From positions 434,001-498,000 of the forward strand of contig NZ_JAINZP010000001.1 in assembly GCF_020166435.1 (NCBI RefSeq): DNA of 64,000 nucleotides, in the 5' to 3' direction. Made by a program: the position numbers and the translations under genes. Under the pieces are notes generated by a model. That model saw only the letters and a list, made by a program, of their open reading frames with translations. It had not been told where the DNA came from and searched no databases. Shown piece after piece: positions 41,140 through 52,106 of this stretch. The stretch comes from Pectobacterium versatile. GTDB lineage: Bacteria; Pseudomonadota; Gammaproteobacteria; Enterobacterales; Enterobacteriaceae. The stretch's first letter is position 1. Each line of letters starts with the position of its first letter.

Positions 41140-42940
41140 GAGTTTCTCCTGTTAATGGCAGCCGGTGACGGTATTCGGAGAGGAAGTTGACATTGACTTC
41201 AGTGCCCCCCGACGGCCGGCGTCGAACAATGCATTCGCCGTGCAAACCCCGTGCACGGTCGCGCATGATAATAAGTCCATAGTGGTTGGCGCGGCTAGCA
41301 TCATCAGGAATACCGATGCCGTTGTCGGCTACGCTGAGTTCAATGTAACCCTGACGCAGTTGCAGCGTAATATCGACCTGTGTGGCCTGCGCGTGTTTAT
41401 AAATATTGCTCAGCGCTTCACGCACAATTTGCAGGACGTGAATGCCTTGATGAGCGGAGACCGACTGCGGCGGCAGGCGGTAATGTAATTCGATGGGATA
41501 ACCCAGTCGCTTGCCGAATTCATCGACCGACGCTCGCAGCGCGGCAAGTAAGCCGGATTCCGACAGCTTCAACCGGAACGTCGTCAGCAGCTCACGCAGT
41601 TGGCGATAGGCGGTATTCAACTCTTCCCGCATTTCCGTCAACAGCTGCTGCGATGCGGGTGGCAAATCGCCGCCCTGCATTTGCAGGCAGCTCACCTGAA
41701 TTTTCAGGCAGGAGAGTGACTGGGCGATAGAATCGTGCAACTCTCGGGCAATCGTGGCGCGTTCTTCCATCAGCATCAACTGCTGTTGATGGTTGGATTG
41801 ACGCTCCAGCGCCAGCGTGCTGGTCAACTGTTCCAATAAGGTATTCAGTAACTGGTTTTGATCGCGGCTTAGTACGGTATTGCCCGGCAGCGTGGCTAAC
41901 ACGACGCCATATTGTCCGTGCTTGTCATGCAGATCCCAGCAGTGAGGTTCACCCAACAGTTCTTCCCGCTTTACCTGCATACCGCAACTCTGACAGCTGT
42001 TATCCGGGCAGTGATCCGGCTGCGACTGGCTGCAATCGCTAAACTGGTGAAACTGTTCCTGATTGTTATCTTCATAAAGCCGCAGTTGAATATTGCGCAG
42101 CGGAGTCAACGACGGCAGTTCGTTCAGGATCGGCATCAGTCGGCTGCACAGCGGTGCACCGGTATGCAGGCGTCTACTGGCGCGATAGAGGAAAGAAAGC
42201 AGATCGTTTTTCTGTTGCAGATCGGCTGTTTTCTCGGCGACGCGTTGTTCCAGACTGTGGTACATGGCGGAAAGTTCGTCCGACATGCCGTTCAGCACCT
42301 GTCCCAGCGTACTCATTTCATCTTGGCCGTTGATGGCGACGCGCTGGGTGAAATCACCTTGCCCAATAGCTTGTCCCATCGAGACCAGACGTTGCCACGG
42401 TCTCAACAGGCGGCGACGCAGGTAAAAGAACGTGGTGACCAGCAGAATAAACATGATGCCGATGAAGATGCGCTGTACCAGCGTGACCATCCTCAACCGC
42501 TGTTCGGTTTTATGATCGATGGCGGAAACCAGATCGTCCAGCTGTTTCACAAAGCGGGCGACATCCGCCGAGGCATCAGCAGAATTCGTTGCCTGCCTTA
42601 GATGTGGTTGCAGGCTCTCCAACCAGAAAACGCGCAGTGCAGTGAATTGCTCACTCAGCCCTTCCCGACGTACTGCCTGCTGTAGGTCACTGCTGATTTC
42701 GTCTTCTTCCAGTTCTCGCAGGTAAATTTCATTCTCGACAGAGAGCGGCACCATTGAGAGCAGGCGGTAACTCTGCATACGCAGCGAACCCGCTTTATTA
42801 ATGGCGTGCGCGTTCCCTTGGATGCTTTGAGACATCCAACTGGAAACCGACATACCTGCAATACCCAGCAAACCGAGTAGCAGCATCAATAAGGCAACCT
42901 GATTGACGAGCGACAGCGGCAGCAGGAAACGTTTCAACAT
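41132..42940 (-). CDS. narX: Nitrate/nitrite sensor kinase NarX
   Basis: A 602-residue inner-membrane sensor kinase. Membrane segments at about 14-35 and 155-175 enclose the periplasmic nitrate sensor, whose P-box is [21 protein letters not shown] and a central GAF-like region with the Cys cluster [11 protein letters not shown] follow, then the HisKA_3 H-box [16 protein letters not shown] and the N/G boxes ([17 protein letters not shown]). The start at 42940 gives the membrane anchor directly; the open frame extends further upstream. It is divergent from narK. Confidence 0.96.
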   Translation of the reverse strand: MLKRFLLPLSLVNQVALLMLLLGLLGIAGMSVSSWMSQSIQGNAHAINKAGSLRMQSYRLLSMVPLSVENEIYLRELEEDEISSDLQQAVRREGLSEQFTALRVFWLESLQPHLRQATNSADASADVARFVKQLDDLVSAIDHKTEQRLRMVTLVQRIFIGIMFILLVTTFFYLRRRLLRPWQRLVSMGQAIGQGDFTQRVAINGQDEMSTLGQVLNGMSDELSAMYHSLEQRVAEKTADLQQKNDLLSFLYRASRRLHTGAPLCSRLMPILNELPSLTPLRNIQLRLYEDNNQEQFHQFSDCSQSQPDHCPDNSCQSCGMQVKREELLGEPHCWDLHDKHGQYGVVLATLPGNTVLSRDQNQLLNTLLEQLTSTLALERQSNHQQQLMLMEERATIARELHDSIAQSLSCLKIQVSCLQMQGGDLPPASQQLLTEMREELNTAYRQLRELLTTFRLKLSESGLLAALRASVDEFGKRLGYPIELHYRLPPQSVSAHQGIHVLQIVREALSNIYKHAQATQVDITLQLRQGYIELSVADNGIGIPDDASRANHYGLIIMRDRARGLHGECIVRRRPSGGTEVNVNFLSEYRHRLPLTGETHD

Positions 42941-43194
42941 AATAAAGCGACCTCTGCTGGAGGAGTAGAAAACCAGTACCGAGAAGGATAACCCTTTTGG
43001 CATTTTTCCCGATCCTACATGATAACCCCATACCCACTAGTGAGTACCACCGAATATCCATGTCTTGAAAGGGGATATGACAGTAAGAAAAAATAGAGAT
43101 ATAACAGCTTGAATTATCGTTGCTTATTTTTCTATTTTTATTACTCATTAAGGAGTGTGGTTATTTTTACACGATTTTTTTACCTGACAGCGCG

Positions 43195-43208
43195 TTGATT
43201 TGCATCAA
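43195..43208 (+). promoter_or_regulatory. FNR box upstream of narK
   Basis: TTGATTTGCATCAA is a perfect match to the FNR consensus TTGAT-N4-ATCAA, 69 bases before the narK ATG, with TGTAAT just downstream as a possible -10. NarL heptamer-like sequences (TACCCAC, TACCACC near 43033-43055) lie in the same 336-base divergent region. Confidence 0.88.
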
Positions 43209-43276
43209 CTTTGCCTGCGGTGTAATCCCTAATGTTGCGCCTTAATTCTATCGCGTTTTTATTTATCGAGGTTTTT

Positions 43277-44665
43277 ATGACGCAGCCTTCATCACCCGAA
43301 AAAGTATCGCAAAGCACGCTGATAAGGGAATGGAACCCTGAAGATACAAAATTCTGGCAATCTGGCGGACAACGGATAGCACAGCGTAATCTTTGGATCT
43401 CTGTGCCCTGCCTGCTGTTGTCGTTTTGTGTCTGGATGATTTTCAGTACCGTAGCCGTTAACCTAAACAAGGTCGGATTTAGTTTTACCACAGACCAGTT
43501 ATTTTTGCTTACTGCGCTGCCTTCCGTCTCCGGCGCGCTGTTGCGCGTCCCTTATTCCTTCGTTATCCCCATGGTTGGCGGTCGCCGTTGGACGACGTTA
43601 AGTACCATCATTCTGGTTATCCCGTGTATCTGGCTCGGGTTTGCCGTACAAAATCCGCAGACGCCTTACAGCGTTTTCGTCACAATTTCTCTGATGTGTG
43701 GCTTCGCGGGCGCTAATTTCGCGTCCAGCATGGCGAACATCAGCTTCTTCTTCCCGAAATCACGTCAGGGCAGTGCGTTAGGCATTAACGGCGGACTGGG
43801 CAACCTCGGCGTGAGCGTGATGCAGTTGCTGGTACCAGTGGTGATTTTCCTGCCGATTCTGGGATTCTCCGGCAATGGCGTTGTGCAACCTGATGGCAAC
43901 CAGATTTGGCTGCATCATGCCGCCTGGATGTGGGTACCATTTTTGGTTATTGCTGCAACCGCTGCCTGGTTTGGTATGAACGATTTGTCGACTGCCAATG
44001 CGTCGATACGCAAGCAGTTGCCGGTTTTGAAGCAAATGCACCTGTGGGTACTCAGCTTCCTGTATCTGTCCACATTTGGCTCATTTATCGGTTTTTCAGC
44101 AGGCTTCGGCATGCTGTCCAGAACGCAGTTCCCAGACATCGTGATTCTGTACTATGCGTTCTTTGGGCCGCTGCTGGGGGCGTTGGCGCGTCCGGTTGGC
44201 GGAATGCTGTCTGACCGCTTTGGCGGTGTAAAAGTTACGCTGATTAACTTCATCCTGATGTCGATTTTCTCGGTGTTGTTGTTCCTGTCTCTGCCGAGTG
44301 CGAACTCTGCGGGTTCATTCGGGATGTTCTTTGGCATCTTCATGATGCTGTTCCTGACGGCCGGTCTGGGTAGTGGATCCACGTTCCAGATGATCGCCGT
44401 GATTTTCCGCAAATTAACGGCAGATCGCGTTAAATCGGAAGGCGGCAATGATTCTGACGCACAGCGTGCAGCAGCCACGGATACTGCAGCGGCTCTGGGC
44501 TTTATTTCGGCCATTGGCGCTATCGGCGGTTTCTTCATTCCCCAAGCCTTTGGGATGTCGCTTGAGTTAACGGGTTCACCTACCGGCGCGATGAAGGTGT
44601 TTGTGGTGTGCTACGTGGTGTGCGTATTGGTGACCTGGCTGTTCTATGCCAGAAAGCAACGCTAA
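43277..44665 (+). CDS. narK: Nitrate/nitrite antiporter NarK
   Basis: A 462-residue major facilitator of the nitrate/nitrite porter family with 12 membrane segments; it imports nitrate in exchange for nitrite. Conserved features are the substrate Arg of LRVPYSFVIP and nitrate-signature-like stretches GFAGANFASSMANISFFFP and GLGSGSTFQMIAVIF. The ATG at 43277 follows a GAGG site; the frame is open upstream to 43232 but without a good start. It is activated by FNR and NarL in E. coli and has the sites here. It is upstream of narG in the same direction. Confidence 0.96.
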   Translation: MTQPSSPEKVSQSTLIREWNPEDTKFWQSGGQRIAQRNLWISVPCLLLSFCVWMIFSTVAVNLNKVGFSFTTDQLFLLTALPSVSGALLRVPYSFVIPMVGGRRWTTLSTIILVIPCIWLGFAVQNPQTPYSVFVTISLMCGFAGANFASSMANISFFFPKSRQGSALGINGGLGNLGVSVMQLLVPVVIFLPILGFSGNGVVQPDGNQIWLHHAAWMWVPFLVIAATAAWFGMNDLSTANASIRKQLPVLKQMHLWVLSFLYLSTFGSFIGFSAGFGMLSRTQFPDIVILYYAFFGPLLGALARPVGGMLSDRFGGVKVTLINFILMSIFSVLLFLSLPSANSAGSFGMFFGIFMMLFLTAGLGSGSTFQMIAVIFRKLTADRVKSEGGNDSDAQRAAATDTAAALGFISAIGAIGGFFIPQAFGMSLELTGSPTGAMKVFVVCYVVCVLVTWLFYARKQR

Positions 44666-44700
44666 GCGTTGAACCTCCTCGTTCCTCCCTTTGGCTGGGT

Positions 44701-44739
44701 GTCTCTTAGCCACATTTTTATTTATGCTGGCTAAGAGAC
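44701..44739 (+). terminator. narK 3' hairpin
   Basis: GTCTCTTAGCCA (44701-44712) and TGGCTAAGAGAC (44728-44739) form a perfect 12-bp stem with a 15-base AT-rich loop, 35 bases after narK. No T-run follows the stem. Confidence 0.6.
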
Positions 44740-44770
44740 GATTTCGTGCGCGGTAATACCGTCATGTTCA

Positions 44771-44961
44771 TGCTACTCAGTAGCACGCGCCCGACACGGG
44801 GCGGCTCAATCGCCGCTCGCCCCGTGACCCCAGGCTTTCGGCGGAAATTATGCCGCTGACGCGGTGCCTTCGTCGGTATCGGACTTTGCGGATCGCTTGC
44901 GACACGTTCCCGACGTGGCGCAAGCTTTCGCCGCATCCCTGCGGCTCATCCTAAGTCCGAT
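44771..44961. repeat. Highly structured intergenic element (three-way junction)
   Basis: A dense set of stems: TGCTACTCAGTAGCA, CACGGGGCG/CGCCCCGTG, then an outer stem ATCGGACTT (44878-44886) with AAGTCCGAT (44953-44961). This encloses two hairpins: GCTTGCG-A-CACGT / ACGTG-G-CGCAAGC (44895-44925) and GCCGCA-TCCC-TGCGGC (44930-44945). On the minus strand the second loop is GGGA, a GNRA tetraloop. It may be a structured RNA, a mobile repeat or a protein-binding element; it has no coding content. Confidence 0.6.
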
Positions 44962-45209
44962 CTCTCCTCAGCATCATTTTTACGCCAGAAAAATAAGGAC
45001 AGAGAACTAATAGGTAATCTCTCTTTTGCGCACAATTTCCCGTCGCCTTTCGACTACTACCTCTAAATAGTCGTGTGTATGAATTCAGTATAAGCACAAA
45101 ACGAATGGTTTTATTTTTATCTTTTAAAATCATTTAATTACGTAATTTTTTCATAATAATTCTTTGGTGGTAGTTGGCGATGTACTCCGTTTTTCACAGG
45201 GTGACACTC

Positions 45210-45223
45210 TTGATCGTTATCAA
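45210..45223 (+). promoter_or_regulatory. FNR box upstream of narG
   Basis: TTGATCGTTATCAA is a perfect FNR site, as I recall for the E. coli narG promoter, centred 134 bases before the narG ATG. TACCCT at 45246-45251 is at the spacing of a class II promoter -10. Confidence 0.9.
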
Positions 45224-45350
45224 GTTTGACAACGCGGTTGCTGGATACCCTAGCGCCAACTTGAGCGATGTGTCGTAAGCAAAAACAGATGTCTGCTACG
45301 AGCATTTCATAACGACAGGGGCCAGCAGGCTTCGCAGCAGGAGAGTCCGG

Positions 45351-48300
45351 ATGAGCAAATTCCTTGACCGGTTACGTTACTTCAAACAACTGGCCGAACC
45401 GTTTTCTGATGGTCATGGCCAGACCCTCAATACCAATCGTGACTGGGAAGACGGCTATCGCAGTCGCTGGCAGCATGACAAAATCGTACGTTCTACCCAC
45501 GGGGTAAACTGTACCGGTTCATGTAGCTGGAAGATTTATGTGAAAAACGGTCTGGTGACGTGGGAAACGCAGCAGACTGACTACCCGCGTACCCGCCCGG
45601 ACCTGCCTAACCATGAACCTCGCGGCTGCCCGCGCGGTGCCAGCTACTCCTGGTATCTTTACAGCGCCAACCGCCTGAAATACCCGATGATGCGTAAGCG
45701 CCTGATGAAGCTATGGCGTGAAGCGAAACTGACGTACAGCGATCCGGTTGATGCCTGGGCGTCCATCGTCAATGACCCCGAAAAAACCAAATACTACAAA
45801 CAAATTCGTGGCCGTGGTGGTTTCGTTCGTTCTGACTGGAACGAAGTTAACGAGCTGATCGCTGCCTCTAACGTTTACACCGCCAAAACCTATGGCCCAG
45901 ACCGCGTTATCGGTTTCTCACCGATTCCTGCAATGTCGATGGTGTCCTACGCGGCGGGTGCGCGTTACCTTTCTCTGCTCGGCGGCGTGTGCCTGAGCTT
46001 CTATGACTGGTACTGTGACTTACCACCTGCGTCACCAATGACCTGGGGTGAGCAGACTGACGTACCGGAATCGGCAGACTGGTATAACTCCTCTTACATC
46101 ATTGCCTGGGGCTCTAACGTTCCGCAAACCCGTACGCCAGATGCCCACTTCTTTACGGAAGTCCGCTACAAAGGCACCAAAACCGTTGCGGTTACGCCGG
46201 ACTACGCTGAAATCGCCAAGCTGTGCGACCACTGGCTGAACCCGAAACAAGGTACCGACAGCGCGATGGCGCTGGCAATGGGCCACGTTATTCTGAAAGA
46301 GTTCCACCTCGACAAACCGAGCCAGTATTTCAGCGAGTACGTTCGTCAATACACTGACTTACCGATGCTGGTGCTGCTGGAACCGCGTGAAGATGGCTAC
46401 TACGCGGCGGGTCGTATGCTGCGTGCTTCCGATCTGGTGGACAACCTCGGCCAAGACAACAACCCGCAGTGGAAAACCATCGCGATTGACGATGAAAGCG
46501 GCAACCTGACGGCTCCGCAAGGATCGATCGGCTACCGTTGGGGCGATCAGGGCAAATGGAACCTGGAACAACGCGACGGCGTGAGCGGCGAAGAAGTGAA
46601 GCTGCGCTTGAGCCTGCTGGGGTCGCACGACGATGTGGTTGATGTCGGCTTCCCGTATTTTGGCGGCGCGGTCAGCGAACATTTCAACAACGTTGCGCTA
46701 GAAGAAATCCTGCTGCACAAACTGCCGGTTAAGCGTCTGACACTGGCTGGCGGTAGCGAAGCGCTGGTTGCCTGCGTGTATGACCTGACGATGGCGAACT
46801 ACGGTCTGGATCGTGGTCTGGGCGATGAGAACTGCGCGCGTGATTACGACGATGTGAAAGCGTATAGCCCAGCCTGGGCTGAGAAAATTACTGGTGTTTC
46901 TCGTCAGAACATCATCCGCATTGCGCGTGAATTCGCGGATAACGCCGATAAAACGCACGGTCGTTCGATGATCATCGTCGGTGCCGGTATCAACCACTGG
47001 TACCACATGGACATGAACTACCGCGGCATTATCAACATGCTGATTTTCTGCGGCTGTGTCGGTCAGAGCGGTGGTGGTTGGGCGCACTACGTCGGACAAG
47101 AAAAACTGCGTCCGCAAACCGGTTGGACGCCGTTGGCGTTTGGTCTGGACTGGCAGCGTCCGCCTCGTCACATGAACAGTACGTCGTTCTTCTATAACCA
47201 TTCCAGCCAGTGGCGTTATGAAACCGTCGCGCCGCAGGAACTGCTGTCACCGCTGGCGGATAAATCCCGCTTTACTGGCAGCATGATTGACTTCAACGTG
47301 CGTGCCGAACGTATGGGCTGGTTGCCATCTGCACCGCAGTTGAACGTTAACCCGCTGGATATCGCAGAAAAAGCGCGTGCTGCCGGTGTTACGCCGCAGG
47401 AATATACCATTGCCGCATTGAAATCAGGCGAAATTAAATTTGCCGCTGAACAGCCGGATAGTCCGCAAAACTACCCGCGCAACCTGTTCATCTGGCGTTC
47501 TAACCTGCTGGGTTCCTCCGGTAAAGGCCACGAATACATGCTGAAGTACCTGCTGGGTACGGAGCACGGTATTCAAGGGCAAGATCTGGGCACGGCGGGC
47601 AGTGTGAAGCCGGAAGAAGTGGAATGGCGCGATCAAGGCGTTGAAGGCAAACTGGATCTGGTGGTGACGCTTGATTTCCGTATGTCCAGCACCTGCCTGT
47701 ATTCCGACATCGTCCTGCCAACGGCAACCTGGTATGAAAAAGACGATATGAATACCTCGGATATGCATCCGTTTATTCACCCGCTATCTGCGGCTGTCGA
47801 TCCGGCGTGGGATTCCAAAAGCGACTGGGAAATCTACAAAGGCATCGCGAAAACCTTCTCCCGCGTCTGTCAGGGACACCTTGGTCAGGAAACCGACCTG
47901 GTTACCTTGCCAATCCAACACGATTCCCCGGCAGAAATGGCGCAGCCGTTCGGCGTGGATGACTGGAAAAAAGGCGAATGCGATCTGATTCCGGGCAAAA
48001 CTGCACCCCACCTGATGATGGTGGAGCGCGATTACCCGAACCTGTACGAACGTTTCACCTCGCTTGGTCCGTTGATGGACAAGCTGGGCAACGGCGGTAA
48101 AGGCATCGGTTGGAACACACAGACCGAAGTCGATTTCCTGAAAAAACTGAACTACACCAAGGCTGACGGTGCGGCGGCAGGTCGTCCGAAGATTGAAACG
48201 GCGATCGATGCGGCAGAAGTGATTCTGTCTCTGGCCCCGGAAACCAATGGTCAGGTGGCCGTGAAGGCGTGGGAAGCGCTGAGCAAATTCACCGGTCGTG

Positions 48301-49112
48301 ATCACACGCATCTGGCACTGAATAAAGAAGACGAGAAAATTCGCTTCCGTGATATTCAGGCGCAGCCGCGCAAGATTATCTCCAGCCCGACCTGGTCTGG
48401 TCTGGAAGACGAACACGTTTCCTATAACGCCTGTTATACCAACGTTCATGAGCTGATTCCGTGGCGTACGCTGTCCGGTCGCCAGCAGCTGTATCAAGAT
48501 CATGAGTGGATGCGTGCCTTCGGTGAAAGCCTGTTGGTATACCGTCCGCCGGTTGATACCCGTGCGGCTGAGCCGGTGATGAATAAGAAACCTAACGGCA
48601 ACCCGGAAAAACCGCTGAACTTCCTGACGCCACACCAGAAATGGGGCATTCACTCCACGTACAGCGACAACCTGTTGATGCTGACGCTGGGTCGCGGCGG
48701 CCCGATTATCTGGCTGAGCGAAGACGATGCCAGCGATTTGGGTATTGCGGATAACGACTGGGTAGAAGCGTTTAACGCCAACGGTGCGCTGACGGCGCGT
48801 GCGGTTGTCAGCCAGCGTGTGCCAGCGGGAATGACCATGATGTACCACGCGCAGGAACGCATTATTAACCTGCCGGGATCGGAAATTACCCAGCAGCGCG
48901 GCGGTATTCACAACTCGGTAACCCGTATCACGCCGAAACCGACCCATATGATCGGTGGCTATGCCCAATTGGCTTATGGTTTTAACTACTACGGCACCGT
49001 CGGGTCAAACCGTGATGAGTTCGTCGTGGTTCGTAAAATGAAACGCATCGACTGGCTGGATGATGAAGGCCAGGACTATGTACAGAAAGCGGTACAGCAG
49101 GAGAAAGCCTGA
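45351..49112 (+). CDS. narG: Respiratory nitrate reductase A, alpha subunit
   Basis: Catalytic Mo-bis-MGD subunit of 1253 residues on the cytoplasmic face of the membrane; it reduces nitrate to nitrite. The N-terminal FS0 [4Fe-4S] site is visible as HGVNCTGSCSWKIYVKNG with a later RGCPRG; the His ligand replaces the usual first Cys. Molybdopterin-binding stretches, such as WGSNVPQTRTPDAHFF, follow. It contains no twin-arginine signal of standard form, as in other NarG. Its stop shares one base with the narH start. It is under FNR/NarL control. Confidence 0.98.
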   Translation: MSKFLDRLRYFKQLAEPFSDGHGQTLNTNRDWEDGYRSRWQHDKIVRSTHGVNCTGSCSWKIYVKNGLVTWETQQTDYPRTRPDLPNHEPRGCPRGASYSWYLYSANRLKYPMMRKRLMKLWREAKLTYSDPVDAWASIVNDPEKTKYYKQIRGRGGFVRSDWNEVNELIAASNVYTAKTYGPDRVIGFSPIPAMSMVSYAAGARYLSLLGGVCLSFYDWYCDLPPASPMTWGEQTDVPESADWYNSSYIIAWGSNVPQTRTPDAHFFTEVRYKGTKTVAVTPDYAEIAKLCDHWLNPKQGTDSAMALAMGHVILKEFHLDKPSQYFSEYVRQYTDLPMLVLLEPREDGYYAAGRMLRASDLVDNLGQDNNPQWKTIAIDDESGNLTAPQGSIGYRWGDQGKWNLEQRDGVSGEEVKLRLSLLGSHDDVVDVGFPYFGGAVSEHFNNVALEEILLHKLPVKRLTLAGGSEALVACVYDLTMANYGLDRGLGDENCARDYDDVKAYSPAWAEKITGVSRQNIIRIAREFADNADKTHGRSMIIVGAGINHWYHMDMNYRGIINMLIFCGCVGQSGGGWAHYVGQEKLRPQTGWTPLAFGLDWQRPPRHMNSTSFFYNHSSQWRYETVAPQELLSPLADKSRFTGSMIDFNVRAERMGWLPSAPQLNVNPLDIAEKARAAGVTPQEYTIAALKSGEIKFAAEQPDSPQNYPRNLFIWRSNLLGSSGKGHEYMLKYLLGTEHGIQGQDLGTAGSVKPEEVEWRDQGVEGKLDLVVTLDFRMSSTCLYSDIVLPTATWYEKDDMNTSDMHPFIHPLSAAVDPAWDSKSDWEIYKGIAKTFSRVCQGHLGQETDLVTLPIQHDSPAEMAQPFGVDDWKKGECDLIPGKTAPHLMMVERDYPNLYERFTSLGPLMDKLGNGGKGIGWNTQTEVDFLKKLNYTKADGAAAGRPKIETAIDAAEVILSLAPETNGQVAVKAWEALSKFTGRDHTHLALNKEDEKIRFRDIQAQPRKIISSPTWSGLEDEHVSYNACYTNVHELIPWRTLSGRQQLYQDHEWMRAFGESLLVYRPPVDTRAAEPVMNKKPNGNPEKPLNFLTPHQKWGIHSTYSDNLLMLTLGRGGPIIWLSEDDASDLGIADNDWVEAFNANGALTARAVVSQRVPAGMTMMYHAQERIINLPGSEITQQRGGIHNSVTRITPKPTHMIGGYAQLAYGFNYYGTVGSNRDEFVVVRKMKRIDWLDDEGQDYVQKAVQQEKA

Positions 49113-50677
49113 TGAAAATTCGTTCACAAGTGGGCATGGTGCTGAATCTGGACAAATGCATCGGCTGTCACACCTGCTCCGTTAGCTGTAAAAACGTCTG
49201 GACCAGCCGTGAAGGGATGGAATACGCCTGGTTCAATAACGTCGAAACCAAACCGGGCGTGGGTTATCCCCATGCCTGGGAAGATCAGGAAAAATGGAAG
49301 GGCGGCTGGATCCGTAAAATCAGCGGCAAGCTCGAACCGCGTATGGGTAACCGTATCAGCGTGTTGTCCAAAATCTTCGCTAACCCAGATGTACCGGAAA
49401 TCGACGACTACTATGAGCCGTTCGACTACGACTACCAGAATCTGCGTAAAGCGCCGGAAGGTAAGCACCAGCCTGTCGCCCGTCCGCGCTCGCTGATTAC
49501 CGGTCAGCGGATGAAGAAAATCGAGAACGGCCCGAACTGGGAAGACGATCTGGGTGGTGAATTCAGCGTGCGTTCGAAGGATAAAAACTTCGACAACATG
49601 CAGAAAGAGATGTACGGCCAGTTCGAAAACACGTTCATGATGTATTTGCCGCGTCTGTGTGAGCACTGCTTGAACCCTGCGTGTGTGGCAACCTGTCCGA
49701 GCGGCGCGATCTACAAACGCGGCGAAGACGGCATCGTCCTGATCGATCAGGACAAGTGTCGCGGCTGGCGTATGTGCTTGACCGGTTGCCCGTACAAGAA
49801 AATCTACTTCAACTGGAAGAGCGGCAAATCAGAAAAATGTATTTTCTGCTACCCGCGTATCGAAAGCGGTCAACCGACGCTCTGTTCAGAAACCTGCGTC
49901 GGACGTATCCGCTATCTGGGCGTGTTGCTCTATGATGCAGACCGCATCGAGCAAGCGGCCTCTGTGGAAAACGAGAAAGATCTGTACCAGAGCCAACTGG
50001 ATGTGTTCCTTGACCCGCACGACCCGAAAGTCATTGAACAAGCGCTGAAAGATGGCATTCCAAACAGCGTCATTGAAGCGGCACAACAGTCGCCGGTGTA
50101 CAAAATGGCGATGGACTGGAAGCTGGCGCTGCCGCTGCACCCAGAATACCGCACGCTGCCGATGGTGTGGTACGTGCCACCGTTGTCACCGATTCAGTCT
50201 GCCGCGGATGCGGGTCAATTGGCGCACACTGGCGTATTGCCGGACGTCGAAAGCCTGCGTATCCCGGTGCAATATCTGGCGAACCTGCTGACCGCAGGCG
50301 ATACCGAGCCCGTATTGCTGGCGCTGAAACGTATGCTGGCGATGCGTCACTACAAACGTGCAGAAACCGTAGAAGGCAAAATCGATACCAGCGCGCTGGA
50401 GCAAGTTGGGCTGACTGAAGCGCAGGCGCAGGAAATGTACCGCTATCTGGCAATTGCGAACTACGAAGACCGTTTCGTGATTCCATCAAGCCATCGTGAA
50501 CTGGCGCGTGAAGCATTCCCAGAAAGCAAAGGCTGCGGCTTCAGCTTTGGCGATGGCTGCCACGGCAGCGATACCAAATTCAATCTGTTCAACAGCAAAC
50601 GTATTGATGCCATCGATGTCAGCAGCAAAACGCGCGATATGAACAGCAAAATCATGCGGGAGACGAACCATGATTAG
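49112..50677 (+). CDS. narH: Respiratory nitrate reductase A, beta subunit
   Basis: A 521-residue iron-sulfur subunit that carries electrons from NarI to NarG. Four cluster motifs are present: CIGCHTCSVSC, CEHCLNPACVATCP, CRGWRMCLTGCP (Trp replaces a Cys, giving the [3Fe-4S] centre) and CIFCYPRIESGQPTLCSETC. It overlaps narG by one base and narJ by 8 bases, so translation is coupled. Confidence 0.98.
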   Translation: MKIRSQVGMVLNLDKCIGCHTCSVSCKNVWTSREGMEYAWFNNVETKPGVGYPHAWEDQEKWKGGWIRKISGKLEPRMGNRISVLSKIFANPDVPEIDDYYEPFDYDYQNLRKAPEGKHQPVARPRSLITGQRMKKIENGPNWEDDLGGEFSVRSKDKNFDNMQKEMYGQFENTFMMYLPRLCEHCLNPACVATCPSGAIYKRGEDGIVLIDQDKCRGWRMCLTGCPYKKIYFNWKSGKSEKCIFCYPRIESGQPTLCSETCVGRIRYLGVLLYDADRIEQAASVENEKDLYQSQLDVFLDPHDPKVIEQALKDGIPNSVIEAAQQSPVYKMAMDWKLALPLHPEYRTLPMVWYVPPLSPIQSAADAGQLAHTGVLPDVESLRIPVQYLANLLTAGDTEPVLLALKRMLAMRHYKRAETVEGKIDTSALEQVGLTEAQAQEMYRYLAIANYEDRFVIPSSHRELAREAFPESKGCGFSFGDGCHGSDTKFNLFNSKRIDAIDVSSKTRDMNSKIMRETNHD

Positions 50678-51389
50678 CCTGCGGATTATTGCCCGCCTGC
50701 TGGACTATCCCGATAGCGAGCTGTGGGAAAACCGGGCTGAGTTGATCGAAGCGGTAGAGCAGGCTGATGCTTTACCGCTGCGTGAGAGTCATCAGCTCAT
50801 GCAGTTCATTAATACGCTGTGTGCGCAGGATCTGTTGGACAAACAGGCGGAATATAGCGGCCTGTTTGACCGCGGTCGGGCGACCTCGCTGCTGCTGTTC
50901 GAACACGTTCACGGTGAGTCTCGCGACCGTGGTCAGGCGATGGTCGATCTCATGCAGCAATATCAGGATGCCGGTCTGGCGCTGGATTGCCGTGAGCTGC
51001 CGGACTACCTGCCGCTGTATCTTGAGTACCTTTCTCGTCTGGAGCCCGCGCAGAGTCGCGCGGGTTTACTCGACATCGCGCCGATTCTGGCGTTGATTGG
51101 CGCGCGTTTGCAGCAGCGTGACAGCAGCTATGCCACGCTGTTCGATCTGCTGTTGGCGTTGTCCGGTAGTGACCTGAAAAGTGACGATGTCACACATCAG
51201 GTGGCTGACGAAGCGCGTGACGACACGCCGCAGGCGCTGGATGCCGTGTGGGAAGAGGAACAGGTTAAGTTCCTTGGCGAAGAAGGCTGCGCATCGGCCC
51301 AACAAACGCAACACCAACGCCGCTTCGCTGGCGCGGTGGTGCCGCAATATCTGAATCTTGACGCGACATCGGCGGGAGGGCAACGCTAA
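50670..51389 (+). CDS. narJ: Nitrate reductase assembly chaperone NarJ
   Basis: A 239-residue all-helical chaperone that helps insert the molybdenum cofactor and membrane-target NarGH. It has the typical NarJ N-terminus ([27 protein letters not shown]) and the [11 protein letters not shown] motif. The Gln/His-rich C-terminus is variable. It overlaps narH by 8 bases and shares one base with the narI start. Confidence 0.96.
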   Translation: MISLRIIARLLDYPDSELWENRAELIEAVEQADALPLRESHQLMQFINTLCAQDLLDKQAEYSGLFDRGRATSLLLFEHVHGESRDRGQAMVDLMQQYQDAGLALDCRELPDYLPLYLEYLSRLEPAQSRAGLLDIAPILALIGARLQQRDSSYATLFDLLLALSGSDLKSDDVTHQVADEARDDTPQALDAVWEEEQVKFLGEEGCASAQQTQHQRRFAGAVVPQYLNLDATSAGGQR

Positions 51390-52093
51390 TGAGTGCAATC
51401 ACGAACTCTTCATTTATCAACTTCAGTAATGTGTTCTTTTTTGACATCTATCCCTACTTGGCGATGGCGATTTTCCTGATTGGCAGCTGGTTGCGTTATG
51501 ACTACGGCCAGTACAGCTGGCGCGCAGGTTCGAGCCAAATGCTGGATAAGAAAGGGATGCGTCTGGCGTCTAACCTGTTCCATCTGGGGATTCTGGGCGT
51601 ATTTGCTGGGCACTTCCTCGGTATGCTGACGCCGCACTGGATGTACGAAGCCTTCCTGCCAATGGATGTAAAACAGAAAATGGCGATGTTCGGCGGTGGT
51701 GCGGCAGGTCTGCTGACGTTTGTCGGTGGCGTGCTGCTGTTAAAACGCCGTCTGACTAACCCACGCATTCGTGCCACGTCCAGCGTTGGCGACATTCTCA
51801 TTCTGTCTCTGCTGGTGATTCAGGCGGGTTTGGGTCTACTGACCATCCCGTTCTCTGCACAGCATATGGACGGCAGTGAAATGCTAAAACTGGTCGGTTG
51901 GGCGCAGAGCGTGGCGTTCTTCCAGGGTGGAGCATCTGAGCATCTGGCGGGTGTTGCGCTGATCTTTAAGCTGCACATCGTGTTGGGTCTGACGCTGTTC
52001 GTTCTGTTCCCGTTCTGCCGTCTGGTTCACATCTGGAGCGCACCGGTCGAGTATCTGACGCGTCGCTACCAGTTAGTACGTAACCGTCGCTAG
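51389..52093 (+). CDS. narI: Respiratory nitrate reductase A, gamma subunit
   Basis: The membrane cytochrome b subunit that oxidises quinol and anchors the complex; five membrane segments. Heme-ligand histidines lie in [18 protein letters not shown], and near the C-terminus in [12 protein letters not shown] and [14 protein letters not shown]. The protein is 234 residues, about ten longer at the N-terminus than the E. coli form, because it starts [22 protein letters not shown]; the ATG overlapping the narJ stop is chosen for coupling. Confidence 0.97.
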   Translation: MSAITNSSFINFSNVFFFDIYPYLAMAIFLIGSWLRYDYGQYSWRAGSSQMLDKKGMRLASNLFHLGILGVFAGHFLGMLTPHWMYEAFLPMDVKQKMAMFGGGAAGLLTFVGGVLLLKRRLTNPRIRATSSVGDILILSLLVIQAGLGLLTIPFSAQHMDGSEMLKLVGWAQSVAFFQGGASEHLAGVALIFKLHIVLGLTLFVLFPFCRLVHIWSAPVEYLTRRYQLVRNRR

Positions 52094-52106
52094 ATATGAT
52101 AAAAAT

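Noticed and set aside
47784-48968. Long 394-codon open frame antisense to narG
   Set aside because: It lies entirely inside narG, follows from narG codon usage, and has no family features or ribosome-binding site.
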